The notes beneath the pieces were generated by a model, which was not told where the DNA came from, searched no databases, and worked only from the letters and a program-made list of their open reading frames with translations. From contig CM057165.1 of the NCBI GenBank assembly GCA_029962745.1, forward strand, positions 22,592,657 to 22,656,656: 64,000 bases of DNA. Reading direction: 5' to 3'. Both the position numbers and the translations under genes were made by a program. The stretch comes from Echinometra lucunter. Taxonomy: Eukaryota; Echinodermata; Echinoidea; Camarodonta; Echinometridae. Below are positions 46,721 through 60,188 of the stretch, in pieces. Each line of letters starts with the position of its first letter. The first letter of the stretch is position 1.

Positions 46721-47511
46721 GTAGACATTCATTTCACAACCACACGAGGCCACGCTTGCCCCTGCTTTCGATATGAGGACACTCACTTAATTTCTCATCC
46801 TATCCCCTCCCCCCCCCCCCCCCTCCTTCCCCCATAGACAGTAAATCCCTTCTCACGTGTTATACATAACAATAGGCAATCACAAACAACTGTCATTCTT
46901 GTTATTCTTGTTGTCATTCAGAGAGAACTATTTTGGGGGAAACAATCAAAGCCAATTTAGTTGTAGGAGCTAGGTAAAATTGTTGACAACCATCAGCCAC
47001 GTAGCGATTCCAGTGATTGCTCTAGTCAAACGAAATCAGATCTTTAAATGCAATACTTAGCAAATTTGTAATGCAATTAAACAATATTTTCTAACATGCA
47101 AAGGGCTCACTGTTGTTTAATGCTAAATAAACAGTTAATGAAACGATGTTAGCAAAACTTAAAATATCAAACCGGTGCAACTCATCTTCCTGATTTACTA
47201 CAAGGAACGTAACTTGAGTAAACTTGGACAGCGTATCCCAATTTGATAGTTTAAAAAAAAACCTCAAAAAGTGATACCAAAATCATATTTTTGTACCTTA
47301 TAAGAATACTATTGCATAATGTCAGGTGATACCAGAGAAGAACATTATATTTTGGCAAAAAATTCAATCATATGCATGAAGGAAATGGTATGGTTGGCTT
47401 GGTGGGTCGAGGAATTTGTTCAAGGGATGAGGGCTACAGATATCGCACAAGCTAAATACCATTTTAATCGAAATTTAATAGAGAGCATAATCTATTTGCT
47501 TTTGAACCTGT

Positions 47512-48056
47512 CATGATTATCATTATCACTATTATTATCATGATTGTTATGATTTCGAAAACCTTTGTCATAATTATAATTATTATCATTATCATATTTG
47601 ATGTCCTCATCATTATTATCATAAATGCTCCAATTAACATTAATTGATTTTTGTTATCACTATTATTTTTATTCATAATTATCATGATTATGATTATGAT
47701 TAGTATTATTAGTAGTAGTATTGTTATCATCATTTTTGTTTTTACCATATCATTTTCAATAATACTTTTCGTTGTTGTCATCATTATAATTGTTATTGAT
47801 AATATTATTATTATTATTATTATCATTATTATTATTATTGATATTATTATCATTATTATTATTAATATTATTATTAAGTACTAATTATTATTATTACTAT
47901 TATTATCATTATTATTATCATTATTATTATCATTATTTTTATTATTACTATTATTATTATTATCATTATCATTATTATTTTTGTTGTTGTTGTTGTTATT
48001 GTTATTATTGCTATCATTACAATTAGTAGAAGTATAGTAGTAGTAGTAGTATCATT
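47512..48056. repeat. (ATT/ATC)n trinucleotide repeat tract
   Basis: More than 500 bp of ATT, ATC and GTT triplets with interruptions. All open frames here are Ile-, Tyr- or Leu-rich repeat translations. Confidence 0.92.
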
Positions 48057-48358
48057 TTTGTCATTAGAGTGAAGCACATTTTTAGTAAGAAAGCAAGGAA
48101 CAAAGGCAGAAATCCCAGCTACATTTTCTGAAAGGCACGAGATCTGCTGTCCGTCGATTTGAATTATTTATCAAATAAAAAATGGATGCAATATATCGTC
48201 GTAAAGTCATTTCTAGATCTATTGACATTCTAAAATTTAAAAAACACTGAAATGTAAACGGATTTGAATTCATAAATTTATAAAATGATTTGACTCATTT
48301 ATACAATATACGGGGTAACAAGTTGTCAATAATAATCAATAATACTTCATAACTTTAC

Positions 48359-48446
48359 CAAGTAGGAGTAGTTTGACTGTTTTTGAAGCCTCCAATTTGG
48401 CTGCATGAAGCATCTTCTCAATATTTTTGTTTCGTTTCCATGAAAC
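48359..48446 (-). CDS. G-alpha N-terminal helix exon
   Basis: Acceptor TGTAATCTACAG and donor CTTG|GTAAAG enclose 88 nt reading VSWKRNKNIEKMLHAAKLE then ASKTVKLLLLG. It corresponds to the N-terminal helix that binds beta-gamma, and to the first beta strand leading into the P-loop. It ends in phase 1, exactly as needed for exon 2. In Gi genes this is the second part of exon 1, so here exon 1 is interrupted by an intron. Confidence 0.85.
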
Positions 48447-48459
48447 CTGTAGATTACAC

Positions 48460-50717
48460 ATCTGTACCGATTCTCTGCGACTGGTTGTAGGGTGAAATCC
48501 TCACACTAGCACTCGATCCCATGTCTGTCATTTGATCACACCATCTGTCGTCTGATCTTTCGCTGGCCTTTGTTTACTGTCCGTCCGTCTGCTTTCCACT
48601 CGTCTTTAGCGGGAATTTCAAGTGATTGATGTAGCAAAAATTACTCAAAAAATCAACTGCGAAATTCCTTTTTGATTAATTGTCGCACAGAGAATGAAAC
48701 TGCAGGTTTAGATTGTCATGTTGCCAGTACTGTTATCCTCCTTGAATACAAACGCCAATTATGGTATTTCTAGGGATGTAATCCCATATTCAATTTATCT
48801 TCTTCATCGCTGATTTCGATGCCTTTTTAAGCACGCTATGTCGGAAGGATTTAGATCGTGCATATGCAAATTAACTCCATATCAAGAGGATGACTTCTCG
48901 TAAACTTTTCGTATGTTATGAAGATATAAATATATAAAGAAATTACTTTGAACTTTGTGCTATGATGCAGGGTCGAAACAATGTCATTAACTGAGAGTAG
49001 CCACACGTAATACACACTTGCCAAATGATTCTTCTGAGAGCGCATCGCCATTTATATACTTCCAGCACTGACCTCAGCCAAACGTCATTTATGATGAGTT
49101 TCATTATAGAGCAAATGCGCATGCTTTCACGTGTAACTTAACCAAACGTGTAATATTACATCAAATCATGGAAAATCGTTTGCGAAATACAAGATGCAGC
49201 AATATTCATGAAGCGTTCAGCACAAAGGAAAATGATACTTCATTTCAGCAAAGAGGGATGTGGAGAAAGAGAAATTTGAGATTCATATACCAAGGCTACA
49301 TGATTACGAAATAAATCCGAAGGGCGCCAACATTTTCAACCTGTTCTAGGCTATGATTTTCGGCCTTGTCACTGTCATATCTAAATACCCGCGGGAACTT
49401 CTGCGAATTCCAAGAGGCACAGGGACACAATTCAAACGCATATGTAAACAGCATCTTACCAGAGTAACGTGGTATGAAACAAAAACCTTCCAAACATTTC
49501 CCGATATGATCGATGAAAGACTTCTTCTGTGCATTATGACATTAAGTGGGCCAGCCATCAATCATTTTGGTGACTTGGTCCAGGGGTGGTTCCAGTTCCC
49601 CTGTTTTATGGACGCAGGCTATGTTGCAGTGGAAAACAATCCCTTAATTGGAGGCCCCTTGTAGAGGAGAGTAACCGCTTTTGCCCTGAACCCACTGCAC
49701 TATTCGCAGAGGGGAAGAGAAAACCCCGGTGTAGTGGCACACCTGCACATCCAAATCCGTTATACCGGGAGGAGAGACTCGAGGGTCACGGTGAGTAAGT
49801 TCGCCTTTCCCCCTCCCAGCCGCCAAATACTCAATAATAACCATCACTTTTCATGGTAGCCTATTTCGAATGAAAAAAAAATGCTGGTAAAAGTGATTAT
49901 GTACGAAGACAAAAATTATTTGATTATTGTGTCATTTTCGATTTTATCAAATTAATATTGGTACATCAAAATTACAATGTCCGAGCACCTAAATGAATAG
50001 TATACCATAAAAGAGATAAATTGACAATAGACGAGTTAAAGTCATACTCATGCAAGCGTGTTCGTTTTGTGTGTGTGTACGTGTGTGTGTGCGCGCGCGC
50101 GCGCGCGTGTGAGGGTTTGTGTGTGTTTTTTTCGGGGGGTGTTCTCTGACAAGTGAGAGCGACTTTTCCACAAAAAATACATTATAAAACAAAGGTCCTT
50201 GCAATTTTTGAATGTCTTTTCCCCAAACTGAAATAACAGAGGTGAATATAAATATTTGCGGAATTCTGTGTACCACCCGGGTATATCATAAAAACCTGAG
50301 AATTTGGCTTATTTCGGATTTAAAGAAGCATCTTTTATCTTGGTCTCTTTTAATTTCGATTTTTTTTTTCATGCACAACTTTTTTTCATTAGATATTAGG
50401 CTCCAAGTTTATGATCAACTGGCAATGCAGAAAAAACAACAACACAGTCATGACAGTAGCAAATTAATGTTGTAAATGGACAAGCACAGCTCTAGATATC
50501 AATATTTCCTTTTCATTTTTGAAAAATAGTGTGATCGGCACGATTTGAAAGAAGAAGGTAATGCAACTATAATTACACGCGACAATACACATGTATCGCC
50601 CTAAAATACTATGAATAATTGATCTGGAGATCACCCCTTAATCCGGTAGAATGAGCCTTATCCCATTTTCCTAAAGATATCCATCGAGCTATCAATTTTT
50701 GTGATTTTCTGCTTTTC

Positions 50718-50760
<43 letters not shown>

Positions 50761-51140
50761 AATTGACAGGGATATTATGTCCATAGCTTGCATTAACTTT
50801 TTGTTTCATCGTGATAGATGCCAGTATAGTGTTCATCCCACTTTTTTTTATATTTCACTTTTCATTTTTCATTTTATCACTTTTCTTTTCCATATCCTGT
50901 TTTCCTGAACCTAATCTTATTCAGCAAATACAGTGTATTATCCAAGAACTTAAGCAATGTTCAAAATTTATCAATCAACATAAAAGATATTCAACATTAT
51001 GTTCCAAAGATGTATCAAGATCCTTTTGTCAATAATGGTGCTGATCTTCCTCGGTAGATGATGTTGCGGAGTTATATATGTAATGTGGGCTGTTGAGATT
51101 ATCCCGGATTACGGTGCTCCAAAACAAACCGATCACTCAC
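48460..51140. other. Intronic sequence, no gene seen
   Basis: Contains a (GT)n/(GC)n run at about 50,070-50,108 and a (CT)n run at about 50,718-50,759. No exon recognised apart from the listed G-alpha ones. Confidence 0.5.
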
Positions 51141-51157
51141 CTTTTCGACGCCAACTC
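51141..51157 (-). CDS. Possible 17-nt G-alpha microexon
   Basis: GAGTTGGCGTCGAAAAG lies between the acceptor CTCTCCTCTTTTAG and the donor GTGAGTGA. Read from phase 1 it gives GVEK-type residues and hands over phase 0, which the 88-nt exon needs. If exon 1 totals 118 nt as in Gi genes, the missing first exon would hold 13 coding nt. Splice sites this good can occur by chance, and the exon is very short. Confidence 0.35.
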
Positions 51158-51159
51158 CT

Positions 51160-53540
51160 AAAAGAGGAGAGAGATTTATTTTAAATTGATATATCCACTT
51201 AATTCACGTACTTTGAGGTAAAATCGACTATCCAACTCGCATAAGAATGTGACATCCGTTACGCCACGTGAACACTTCTTGAAATTGATGGAATAAATCG
51301 CATCATAATTTCAATGATAAATTCGATAATTTCATTCTTTTTTACACTGATATACTGATGTTTATATTTCATATAGACATTCTTATGACATTATAAGCTA
51401 CAATTGTCGCCTGTAATGTGCAAATATTATGTGTTTTTTTTCTTGTGCACAAGCGAGTTTAAAAATATATTCGAATTTATGCAATGCACTAGTCTGAATG
51501 CATATCGAATATAAATCATGCGTTGCTATGTCGGATCTGGCAAACATTTGGTTTGCTCGACCTATTAACACTAAATGTATGCAAAATGCATGCAGTCTTA
51601 TTATATTGAAATATGATAACGTGTTAAAGGTGGATGTAATGGTTGGATTCGAGGCACTGACGAAAAGCGCAGCATTAAATTTATATGCATGTATTTTTAA
51701 AAGGCCTCTTCCTTTCAATTCAAAATGTTGCAATTTTAGTGAAAAGGTGTTCTCTCTTAATGTGGTCAGTATAGCATGCAGTATACAAGAATTTTTTTTT
51801 ATTATGACGGGGCTTTCCTCTGAAAGAATAAAATTTTTCTTTTTAAAAAATATTTTCCTTTAGTTCCTGACCACAAGGACATTTGTTCAGTGTACATACA
51901 TTTCTTTTATATGTAAAATTACAGTATATAAAGACTGAAAAGAAAAATAAGATTAAAATTAGAACATATATAGAGAGAAGAAGAAAATATTGATGTATAT
52001 TTCCTTTAATGTTTTCTCCATTTATGAAATTCGAATGTTCTTACCATTTGAAGTATCATAATGACTATAAAAGAAAAATATGTAAAACTTGTTACCTTCA
52101 AAAGTATAGGGCTAGGTCTTTGATTGCAGGATCGAGCGACAATATTGATTTTGCCAACACGAGATTGAATCAGTGCGAAAGAAAAGAGCTAAATCACTTT
52201 TATTCTCTTAAAAAGGTAAGTTGATATCCATAATCCCGTCGTGTTTCTCTATGAAAGTCTTAGCCTCTATTCTCTTCTTGTGTTGACAAAATAATGTGTA
52301 GAATACAGTTGAGGTTGAAGTATGATTACATGTCCAGGTTGCTAAGACCCAGCTTCTTTAATTCATTTTGGTGCAAAAAAAAACAACAAAACAAACAAAC
52401 AAACAAAATCAAGTTCTAAGTTCTTACAAAAAAGCATTTTATTTCTATTCCAAAATGCATTCGTAAGCCAGGCTACCTAACATATACAGCCAGGAATGGA
52501 GAAATAGAGAATTTCACAGCCATGTCAAAATACACAAACTTTCAAAGCAATGAACTACATAGATGAGCAAAATAAGTGAAAGGCAGAGCATGATTTATAA
52601 AGTATTCATTGCACCTCATATGCAGTATATGCCACTTGAATGAATTTTCCTATATATTTCAGAAGAAATTTCAAGAACAAAATGGAAAAATCAAAATCTT
52701 CATTTCCACTTTACTGATCAGCTGTCGTAGATGATCAAGCTTCCATGGGAATTATGTGTACATTGGGATGAGTATAAGATAAAAATCGTAGCACTATTTT
52801 AGTGCTATAGTGGCATATCTGGGGATTTTATAACGCCCGGAGCAAAAATAGTGACTTCACGCCGAACCCCTAATTTTTAAACATTGATAAAGGGTTTGCC
52901 TGTTCACTTCTTTTTCAAAAATTAACGAAAACCATATGAAATAGGAATTAAGCGAAAGAAACCAAAAGTTAAGATTTCTTTTAATTCAATTCAATTCGAT
53001 TCAATTCAAATTTATTAATCATGAGCAAATCACTCAGCATGCACATTGATTGGCATTAAAAAATCATTTTCCGGTTGTTTCTCCAATTATACAAAACATT
53101 AATCAAACAAACTGTAAATTCATATGAAATTCATGTAAAATCAGAAATAAGTAACAGAATAGGACATGAATACAAATAACTTAACATAAAATACATGTGC
53201 ATGACTAGAAAAAGAAAACATACAACAGACGAAGACAGGATAAGGCAAAGGAAAAACAGATGTTATTAAAGGAAAAGCAGATGAAAAGACTGGAGGGAAG
53301 AGAATCAGAGTGAGGGAGATGGAGACATAGAAGAGAGGGAGGGGGGATAAAAAGTTGTAGCTGTATGGATAGAAAGAAAAAAAATAGGCATAGAGTAAAA
53401 GGAGAGGGATAGAATACTGAACGGTTTCATTTCCTACTTTAAATACTTTTATCTTATTAGGGCGCTATACATATATTTAACTAGAGGCTTTGTATTATTA
53501 GTTAATGGACCAAACCGACACCAAGCTTGCAGGAGCCGTT
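51160..53540. other. No gene seen
   Basis: AT-rich. An ATTCAATTCG run at 52,981-53,010 is the only simple structure. The 121-codon plus-strand frame at 51,498-51,863 has no recognisable motif. Confidence 0.45.
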
Positions 53541-53550
53541 GTGGGCGCGT

Positions 53551-54910
53551 GAGTCAAATCCCAGGGAACTTGAAACCCCCAAATATTCTCGAAAAACAAG
53601 AGTTCAAAGTGACACCTTATTTCTATAACATCAGGTTTTAAAGTAGAGTGCTTAAAATGGATACAGAACGCCACGTGACTGCGAGCTGAATACCTTCCCC
53701 GGTTCGCAAATAGACTATGTAACTTTCAGACACTTATGGCGATAACAAAAATCGTGACCACTTGATCAACATAAAAGGCGATAATAAAGGAAGCTCATTA
53801 AATCTTAAGGAGGGCATAATATATCGAATGTTGATTTACTTGTAATACATGTGAGTAATGTTTGCGCACCCCCCCCCCCCCCCCGATTCTCAGAGCTGGA
53901 TATCTCATATTACCCTCACTCACTATCAGCATGAGGACTGGTAGTTGCAATCAAATCCACCATCATCATGGCCCACACCAAGATTGTCATCACCTCAATC
54001 ATCTTCACAATCATCATCATCACCCCAATTGATTTCATCACCTCCATCATCATTACCACTCGCATCCGTATAGTTACCATCATCAACATATTCATCAACA
54101 TAATCATCATATTATTCTCACTATGAATATCAGGACTGGCCACTCGCATCCGTATAGTTACAATCATCAACATTATTCAGCAACTTAATCATCATATTAC
54201 TCTCACTATCAACAACAGGACTGGCCGCTCGCATCCGTATAGTTACAATCATCAACATATTAAGCAAAATAATCATCATATTACTCTATCAACATGATTA
54301 TCATCACCATCACTACCATCAACATCATCATAGTTACAGCATGACACTTACATCACCCTCAAGCCAAATATTTGATGGCAGTAATTAAACTATTCACACA
54401 TCTGCTACCATTTTGGGGGGAGGGGGACTGGTAGAGGGGAGGCTAATTCTCTACACACATCAAAAATAAAATACTAGTAACATATTACAAAAATACAAAC
54501 AATGAAGAGAAAATATGACTTGTTTTTCTTTTCCATATACAGCATTTTGTTAATATATATTTACATGTATATACACTTTTGTAGTATTAAAGATATTTAA
54601 TACTATTACTCATATTTCTCATTCATGTACAAACCTAAATATTTGCCATAATATTTTTTTACAAAATTAGCAGAAACTCACAATTTTGATACACTTTATC
54701 ATAATGGCACATCATATGCTAGAAAATGCCTTGGTATACACAGGTAGAAATGTTAACACTGCTGTATTTTCTACTGAACATCTACAAATCCTCTTGGTTT
54801 TTTATTTCACCAATTTTTTTATACTACTAAATAACTTCTGAGAAGTGAGAACAAGAAGACCTCAAAGACAGCAAACAGTAATGGTAGTAAAAGGAAACTG
54901 GGGGGGGGGG
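53551..54910. repeat. 1.36-kb tandem duplication, first copy
   Basis: From ccagggaacttgaaaccccc through acagaacgccacgtgactgc, a C-run (53,870), an ATC-rich minisatellite and gtacaaacctaaatatttgc to the G-run before 54,911. The second copy starts at the same words 1,364 bp later. Confidence 0.88.
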
Positions 54911-56335
54911 TGTTTCAGGGAGTCCCGGGGAGCTTGAAACCCCCAAATATTCTCGAAAAACAATAGTTCAAAGTGACACCTTATTTCTATGACATCATGT
55001 TTTAAAGAGTGCTTAAAATGGATACAGAACGCCACGTGACTGCGAGCTGAATACCTTCCCCGGTTCGCAAATAGACTATGTAACTTTCAGACACTTATGG
55101 CGATAACAAAAATCGTGACCACTTGATCAACATAAAAGGCGATAATAAAGGAAGCTCATTAAATCTTAAGGAGGGCATAATATATCGAATGTTGATTTAC
55201 TTGTAATACATGTGAGTAATGTTTGCGCACCCCCCCCCCCCCCCCGATTCTCAGAGCTGGATATCTCATATTACCCTCACTCACTATCAGCATGAGGACT
55301 GGTAGTTGCAATCAAATCCACCATCATCATGGCCCACACCAAGATTGTCATCACCTCAATCATCTTCACAATCATCATCACCCCAATTGATTTCATCACC
55401 TCCATCATTATCACTTCCTTTATTACCACTCGCATCCGTATAGTTACCACCATCAACATATTCGTCAACATTATCATCATATTACTCTCACTATCAACAT
55501 CAGGACTGGCCACTCGCATCCGTATAGTTACCATCATCAGCATATTCAGCAACATGATCATCATACTACTCTCACTATCAACATCAGGACTGGCCACTCG
55601 CATCCGTATAGTTACCATTATCAACATTATTCATCAACATGATCATCATACTACTCTCACTATCAACATCAAGACTGGCCACTCGCATCCGTATAGTTAT
55701 CATCAACATTATTCAGCAACATAATCATCATATTACTCTATCAGCATCACTATCATCACCATCACTACCATCAACATCATCATAGTTTCAGCATGACACT
55801 TACATCACCATCAAGCCAAATATTTGACGGCAGTAATTAAACTATTCACACATCTGCTATCATATTTTTGGAAGGGGGGATTGGTAGAGGGGAGGCTAAT
55901 TCTCTACACACATCAAAAATATAATACTAGTAACATATTACAAAATTACAAACAATGAAGAGAAAATATGACTTGTTTTTCTTTTCCATATACAGCATTT
56001 TGCTAATATATACTTACATGTATCTACACTTTTGTAGTATTAAGGATAACCTCTCATTCATGTACAAACTAAATATTTGCCATAATATTTTTACAAAATT
56101 AGCAGAGAAACTCACAATTTTGATACACTTCATTATAATGGCATATCATTTGCTAGAAAATGTCTTGGTATACACAAGTAAGAAATGTTAACACTGCTGT
56201 ATTTTCAATTGAACATTTACAAATCCTCATGGTTTTTATTTCACCAATTTTGTTATACTACTAAATATCTTCTGAGAAGTGAGAACAAGAAGAGCTCAAA
56301 TACAGCAAACAGTAATGGTAACAAAAAGGAAACTG
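54911..56335. repeat. 1.36-kb tandem duplication, second copy
   Basis: Repeats the order of the first copy with few changes over the first 350 bp. It differs in minisatellite length (about four units against three) and small indels. It ends where a MITE (56,336) follows. Confidence 0.88.
55426..55761. repeat. 84-bp minisatellite, about four units
   Basis: The unit contains ccactcgcatccgtatagtt, ctctcactatcaacatcagg and atcatcat words. Unit starts at 55,426, 55,510 and 55,594 are 84 bp apart. Because 84 is divisible by three, long frames stay open on both strands, but the translations are repeat products. The equivalent tract in the first copy is about 54,055-54,300. Confidence 0.85.
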
Positions 56336-56640
56336 GGAGGTGTTTCATAAAGCTGTTTGTAAAATTACAAACGACTTTATGAACGACTGGAATATGCCTA
56401 GCCAAATAAATTGCATCAGTGAAAAGTAAAATATGCAGACGTTGATTAAGAATTCATTGTTTACAAACATTTTAATTGCCAAGTATATTTTTTTGCCACA
56501 ATTCAGTTGAGATAATGGGAAATGTAGCCACACTTTGTTAAAACGTCAGGAAAAACATTGGGCATCCCATTTAGCACTTCATATTCCAGTCGTTCGTAAA
56601 GTCATGCGTAACTTTGTGAACAGCTTTATGACATCCCTGG
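56336..56640. mobile_element. MITE with 60-bp terminal inverted repeats
   Basis: The left terminus (56,336-56,396: tcataaagctgtttgtaaaa ... gaacgactggaatat) pairs with the right terminus (56,582-56,640: atattccagtcgttcgtaaa ... aacagctttatgacatcc). A partial relative lies at 34,450-34,640. Non-coding. Confidence 0.85.
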
Positions 56641-56999
56641 AATGAAATATGTTAAATGTAGTCTCATATTGTTTTACTTGTATTAAAAGAGATATCTTGT
56701 TGCTCCATCCTTGATTACCCATGAAATGTAAATTAAATATAGAACAGAAATGCCAGACTATATCCCTATTCAGTGATGTGTATCTGCTAAAATCATAATG
56801 AACCAAATGTAGTAGCTATCCACTTTATTTGGACAAATGGGTTTCTAGAACTGCTACATCAAACTTTCTGCAGTTGGTCACGCAAAGCTAATTTATCATG
56901 TGTTTGGTGTCAAATGAGAGAAAATGAAGTAAGCCTTCCAAGGATGTATACATTAACCAAAACATAACATGAAATTCTTGAATAATTTACCCATAAACT

Positions 57000-59900
57000 T
57001 GGGTTTCCTTTTTCTTTCAATGACACTCTATACGTGGAGCTACATGTACAATGCAATCCTTCCCTGGGGGCTCCTGCATACCGCAGTAATCTAAAGGTTC
57101 AGGCAGATCTTACAGCTGACCAAGGTTTTACATGTATGTATTGCATTATCATTTTTTTTTTAATTCAAATACCCAGGTCAGGCATATTACTAATTACTTT
57201 TCACATCTCTTCGTTTAATATTCCAGGAATAAGGAAAAAGAAAAAGTCAAAGCAAATGAGCATTGCTGTCTTATCCTGCATGTCTCTTTGTCTCATTCCT
57301 TTTTGTTCAAATTCATTTCCTCTGCACTCAATGAAAACTCTGGTTTATGCATATAAATAACATTCAGTTCATGTACTCTTTCCATCCCTACCAATTTGTA
57401 AAAGATATGTCAGGTTGCCAGAAAAAAAAAAGAAACATACATGTTGTCAAAACCCATGTGATTGTATCTTAGCCACTATCCCACACGGTGTTACATTCTA
57501 TAGTTTGAAGTCGGTGATCTATAAGCTCATATAAATGGGAATGATAGATTACATAGTCTCTGGAAATGAAGCTGGAAGGATAAAAACCAACTCACACTTC
57601 ATAACATTTAATGTCAAACATGGCTGCTGAACAACATTTAAAAGATGGAGAGGGGGGGGGGGGGGTTTGTCTTGATTTTTCAAATGGGTATGTTCAGAAG
57701 TTACACAAGGGAAATAACTACATGTAATTAACTATACATAATCCAATCCATACCAGGTATAGCAAATCCTCCTTCTCAGGCCCACTGTACATCTTTTTTT
57801 CTGCTCAAAACTGGGTATATTTTTGTTATAATATATATATATAACAACCTCTGAAATGTGTCATTCATTTTTTATCATAATGATGCAGTTTAGAAAATCA
57901 GGTGTACATGATTTTTTTTGGGGGGGGGATTTAATGTGTTTAAGATACAGAAGGGAACATCTAACTTCTAGAAACAGATCAAATTATGTAAAGCAGAAAT
58001 ATAACAGTGAGAATATTGGTATAGAACTTCTTTGAAATCACCCTAAATTTTTGAGGCTGTCCATAAATTAAAGATAATTTGCAGAAAATATAAATACATT
58101 CAAATCGACTGAAATAAACACCCTCACATTTTTATGTTGACCATTGGCATTGAAATTTTCAAAGGTATTTATTCCTACATTTTAAGCCAAATTAAGAAAT
58201 ATTTCCACTATTTTCATGACCACATCATGTGCTATGAGCCAGCAGGGCTTATCTCCCATACTTTGATAATACATACACACAGCTAACACCTTTCTGGCTC
58301 TCAACAGAAATATAAAAATACAAACTAGAATCTTCCAAAGAACCACAAATTCATTCAAAGTTCAGAGCACTGGCATTAGTATTCATAATTAATCTTTCTT
58401 GCATTTAATATTGTAGGGTGGTATTCTGATGATTTCTCAGATTTTAATTAAGATAAATTCATTGAAAATTGGTATTCTGAAAAGCATTTTAGTAACAATT
58501 GATAAACATGCAATGAACATGGAAAAATATAATATTTCACTCCCTTCAAGTTCAACCATCAAAATCACTCTCTACCTGTCCGTGGACAAAATAAGAGTAT
58601 GGATGCATTATCTGTGTATTTTTTTCTTTTACTAAGGAAGATTTGAAGTGCAAATTGAGATTCTCTTGCAGGGAGAGGCAGAGATTCATAACCAATGTGC
58701 AAGAATGATACTAGTTACCTTACAATCCAATTTGTTATACTGAAAATTAATTCTTTTCTTTATAATCAGTAAAAATAACCTGTTTGCTGTAAGCTTTTTC
58801 ATACTAGTAATTTTTTACTGATTGTGAAAATATTTTTTTTCTGAACATTACATTACCAATCCAATAAACCTTTTCAGTGATACCCAATTGTTATTTAGAA
58901 AAGATAGTCAATGGTAAGTTTGCTTGTTTTTTTTTTTCTCATTGCATGACTGAGAATATACTTGAACAAAAATATCACATATTGTGCATCCAAGAGATTT
59001 AAACAGCCTCTATCTTATTTCTAGCTTGTTTTCTTATTCCCACAGAACAACATGTGCAAAATTGGTAAGGCACAAAAAAGGTAAAAGATGAACAAGAGAT
59101 GAAAAGAATGACAAAATGAAACCTAAAGATGTTTTCACAATTCTAATTCTCCTTTACCTCTGAAATAAAGTAATTAGACCACCCAAGCATTTTGAACATG
59201 TGAAACTAGCAAAGAAATGGCAAAAAAATATCAAATTATAGTACCCTATGGGCAATTTCCAAAGTCCTGAATGAAGAAAATGTAGGATTACACAAATAAT
59301 TTCATTTACATTAATTTCTTTACAACAAAGATACTCTCACCTTTACTGTTATTCCAAGAAAAGCAGGGAAAAAAGTTTTGAAAGAAGTCTATCACTAGTA
59401 CACTGTGAAGTTCGCCAATGCGAAACCTTTACATTTATACCACAAATTTCACCAGCCACAAATAACAACTGATATCAGTGATAAAGAAAAAAAAATAGTA
59501 ATGATTGTTGGAATGATTCCTAAGAGCCACCACTCACACAATAAGATCCTAATGCCATTCAATATTTTAAAACAAGCAATATTACAGGGTATGAAAGTGC
59601 AGACATGTAATTCTTCTTGACAGATGTTCAAAGAGACAAAGACCATATTCGTGTAAAAATGAAATTGTAGAATATTAGGATTATCTGAAACCTACCATAG
59701 GTCAGATTAGTCAAAAAAGTTTGACACTGATCTTAATCTACTATAAAGAAGATTAAACCTTCTCTGTGAATGATAGACTCAATAATCTACAATTTTCATT
59801 TTACTATTCATATGCCACAAAAGAATCTCAGTTGCCAAAATTTTACCTGTAATATTTCTCATACTTAATGATACAGTGAATCCCCACGACACAAAGGGGG

Positions 59901-60180
59901 AGGGGCGGGTCTTTATAGGCACATGGTCTTCACATAATAGGTTTCCCAAACATGTTTCACTGAAAATAGCTTCAAGAGAAACAGAACATGTTATCTTTGC
60001 AGCCATTTCCATGGAGTCTTTCTATACAAGTGGTATTAAAGCATGTTTTACTGTATTGCAATGAAATCAGATCAATCATATCATGCAGTGTGTTTTAATT
60101 GGGTTCAACACATTGCCATAACAAGCCAAGCTGACAGGAATGGGATAGTTACAGTTTATGCCTCTGGCCTGGCAATAACA
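57000..60180. other. AT-rich, no gene recognised
   Basis: Several G- and C-runs (57,649, 57,920) and the phrase agggtggtattctga at about 58,415, a relative of the 21,747 terminus. No coding exon recognised. It could be part of a long intron or 3' UTR of the gene suggested at 62.7 kb. Confidence 0.4.
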
Positions 60181-60188
60181 CTCATGTA

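Larger units (their letters stand above)
14958..51157 (-). other. Heterotrimeric G-protein alpha subunit gene (gene span)
   Basis: Gene-level entry for the exons listed separately. The product is a GTPase that couples seven-transmembrane receptors to effectors on the inner face of the plasma membrane. All G boxes can be read: GAGESGKST (P-loop), RLKSTG with the switch I arginine and threonine, DIGGQR with the catalytic glutamine, NKMD, and TVAT in place of the usual TCAT. Exon lengths of 43, 142, 165, 127, 130 and 154 nt compare with 43, 142, 158, 129, 130 and 154 in vertebrate Gi genes (from memory), so this is the Gi-type gene structure. The C-terminus SIGMF lacks the cysteine four residues from the end that pertussis toxin modifies in most Gi/Go proteins. 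Subfamily is unassigned: Gi/o/z-related or the invertebrate-retained Gv class are both possible. Exons 3-5 contain single-base frame disruptions. The first exon, with the ATG, was not found. Confidence 0.88.

Noticed and set aside
46342..46837. 144-codon frame with signal-like start and Ser/Leu tail
   Set aside because: It runs from a hAT-like element across its end into CT-rich simple sequence; no conserved motif.
49653..49800. GC-richer stretch ending ggtcacggtgagtaagttc, possible exon with donor
   Set aside because: No acceptor, no long conserved frame and no phase link with the G-alpha exons. It may be part of an interspersed repeat.
55277..55724. Long Met/Ile-rich open frames on both strands (up to 131 codons)
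   Set aside because: They follow an 84-bp repeat, divisible by three, with no stop in its unit. Both strands stay open, which shows repeat translation and not coding.
56555..56580. Minus-strand ATG GGA TGC CCA considered as the missing G-alpha start (MGC-type)
   Set aside because: It lies inside a MITE and no GT donor follows at the required 13th coding base.
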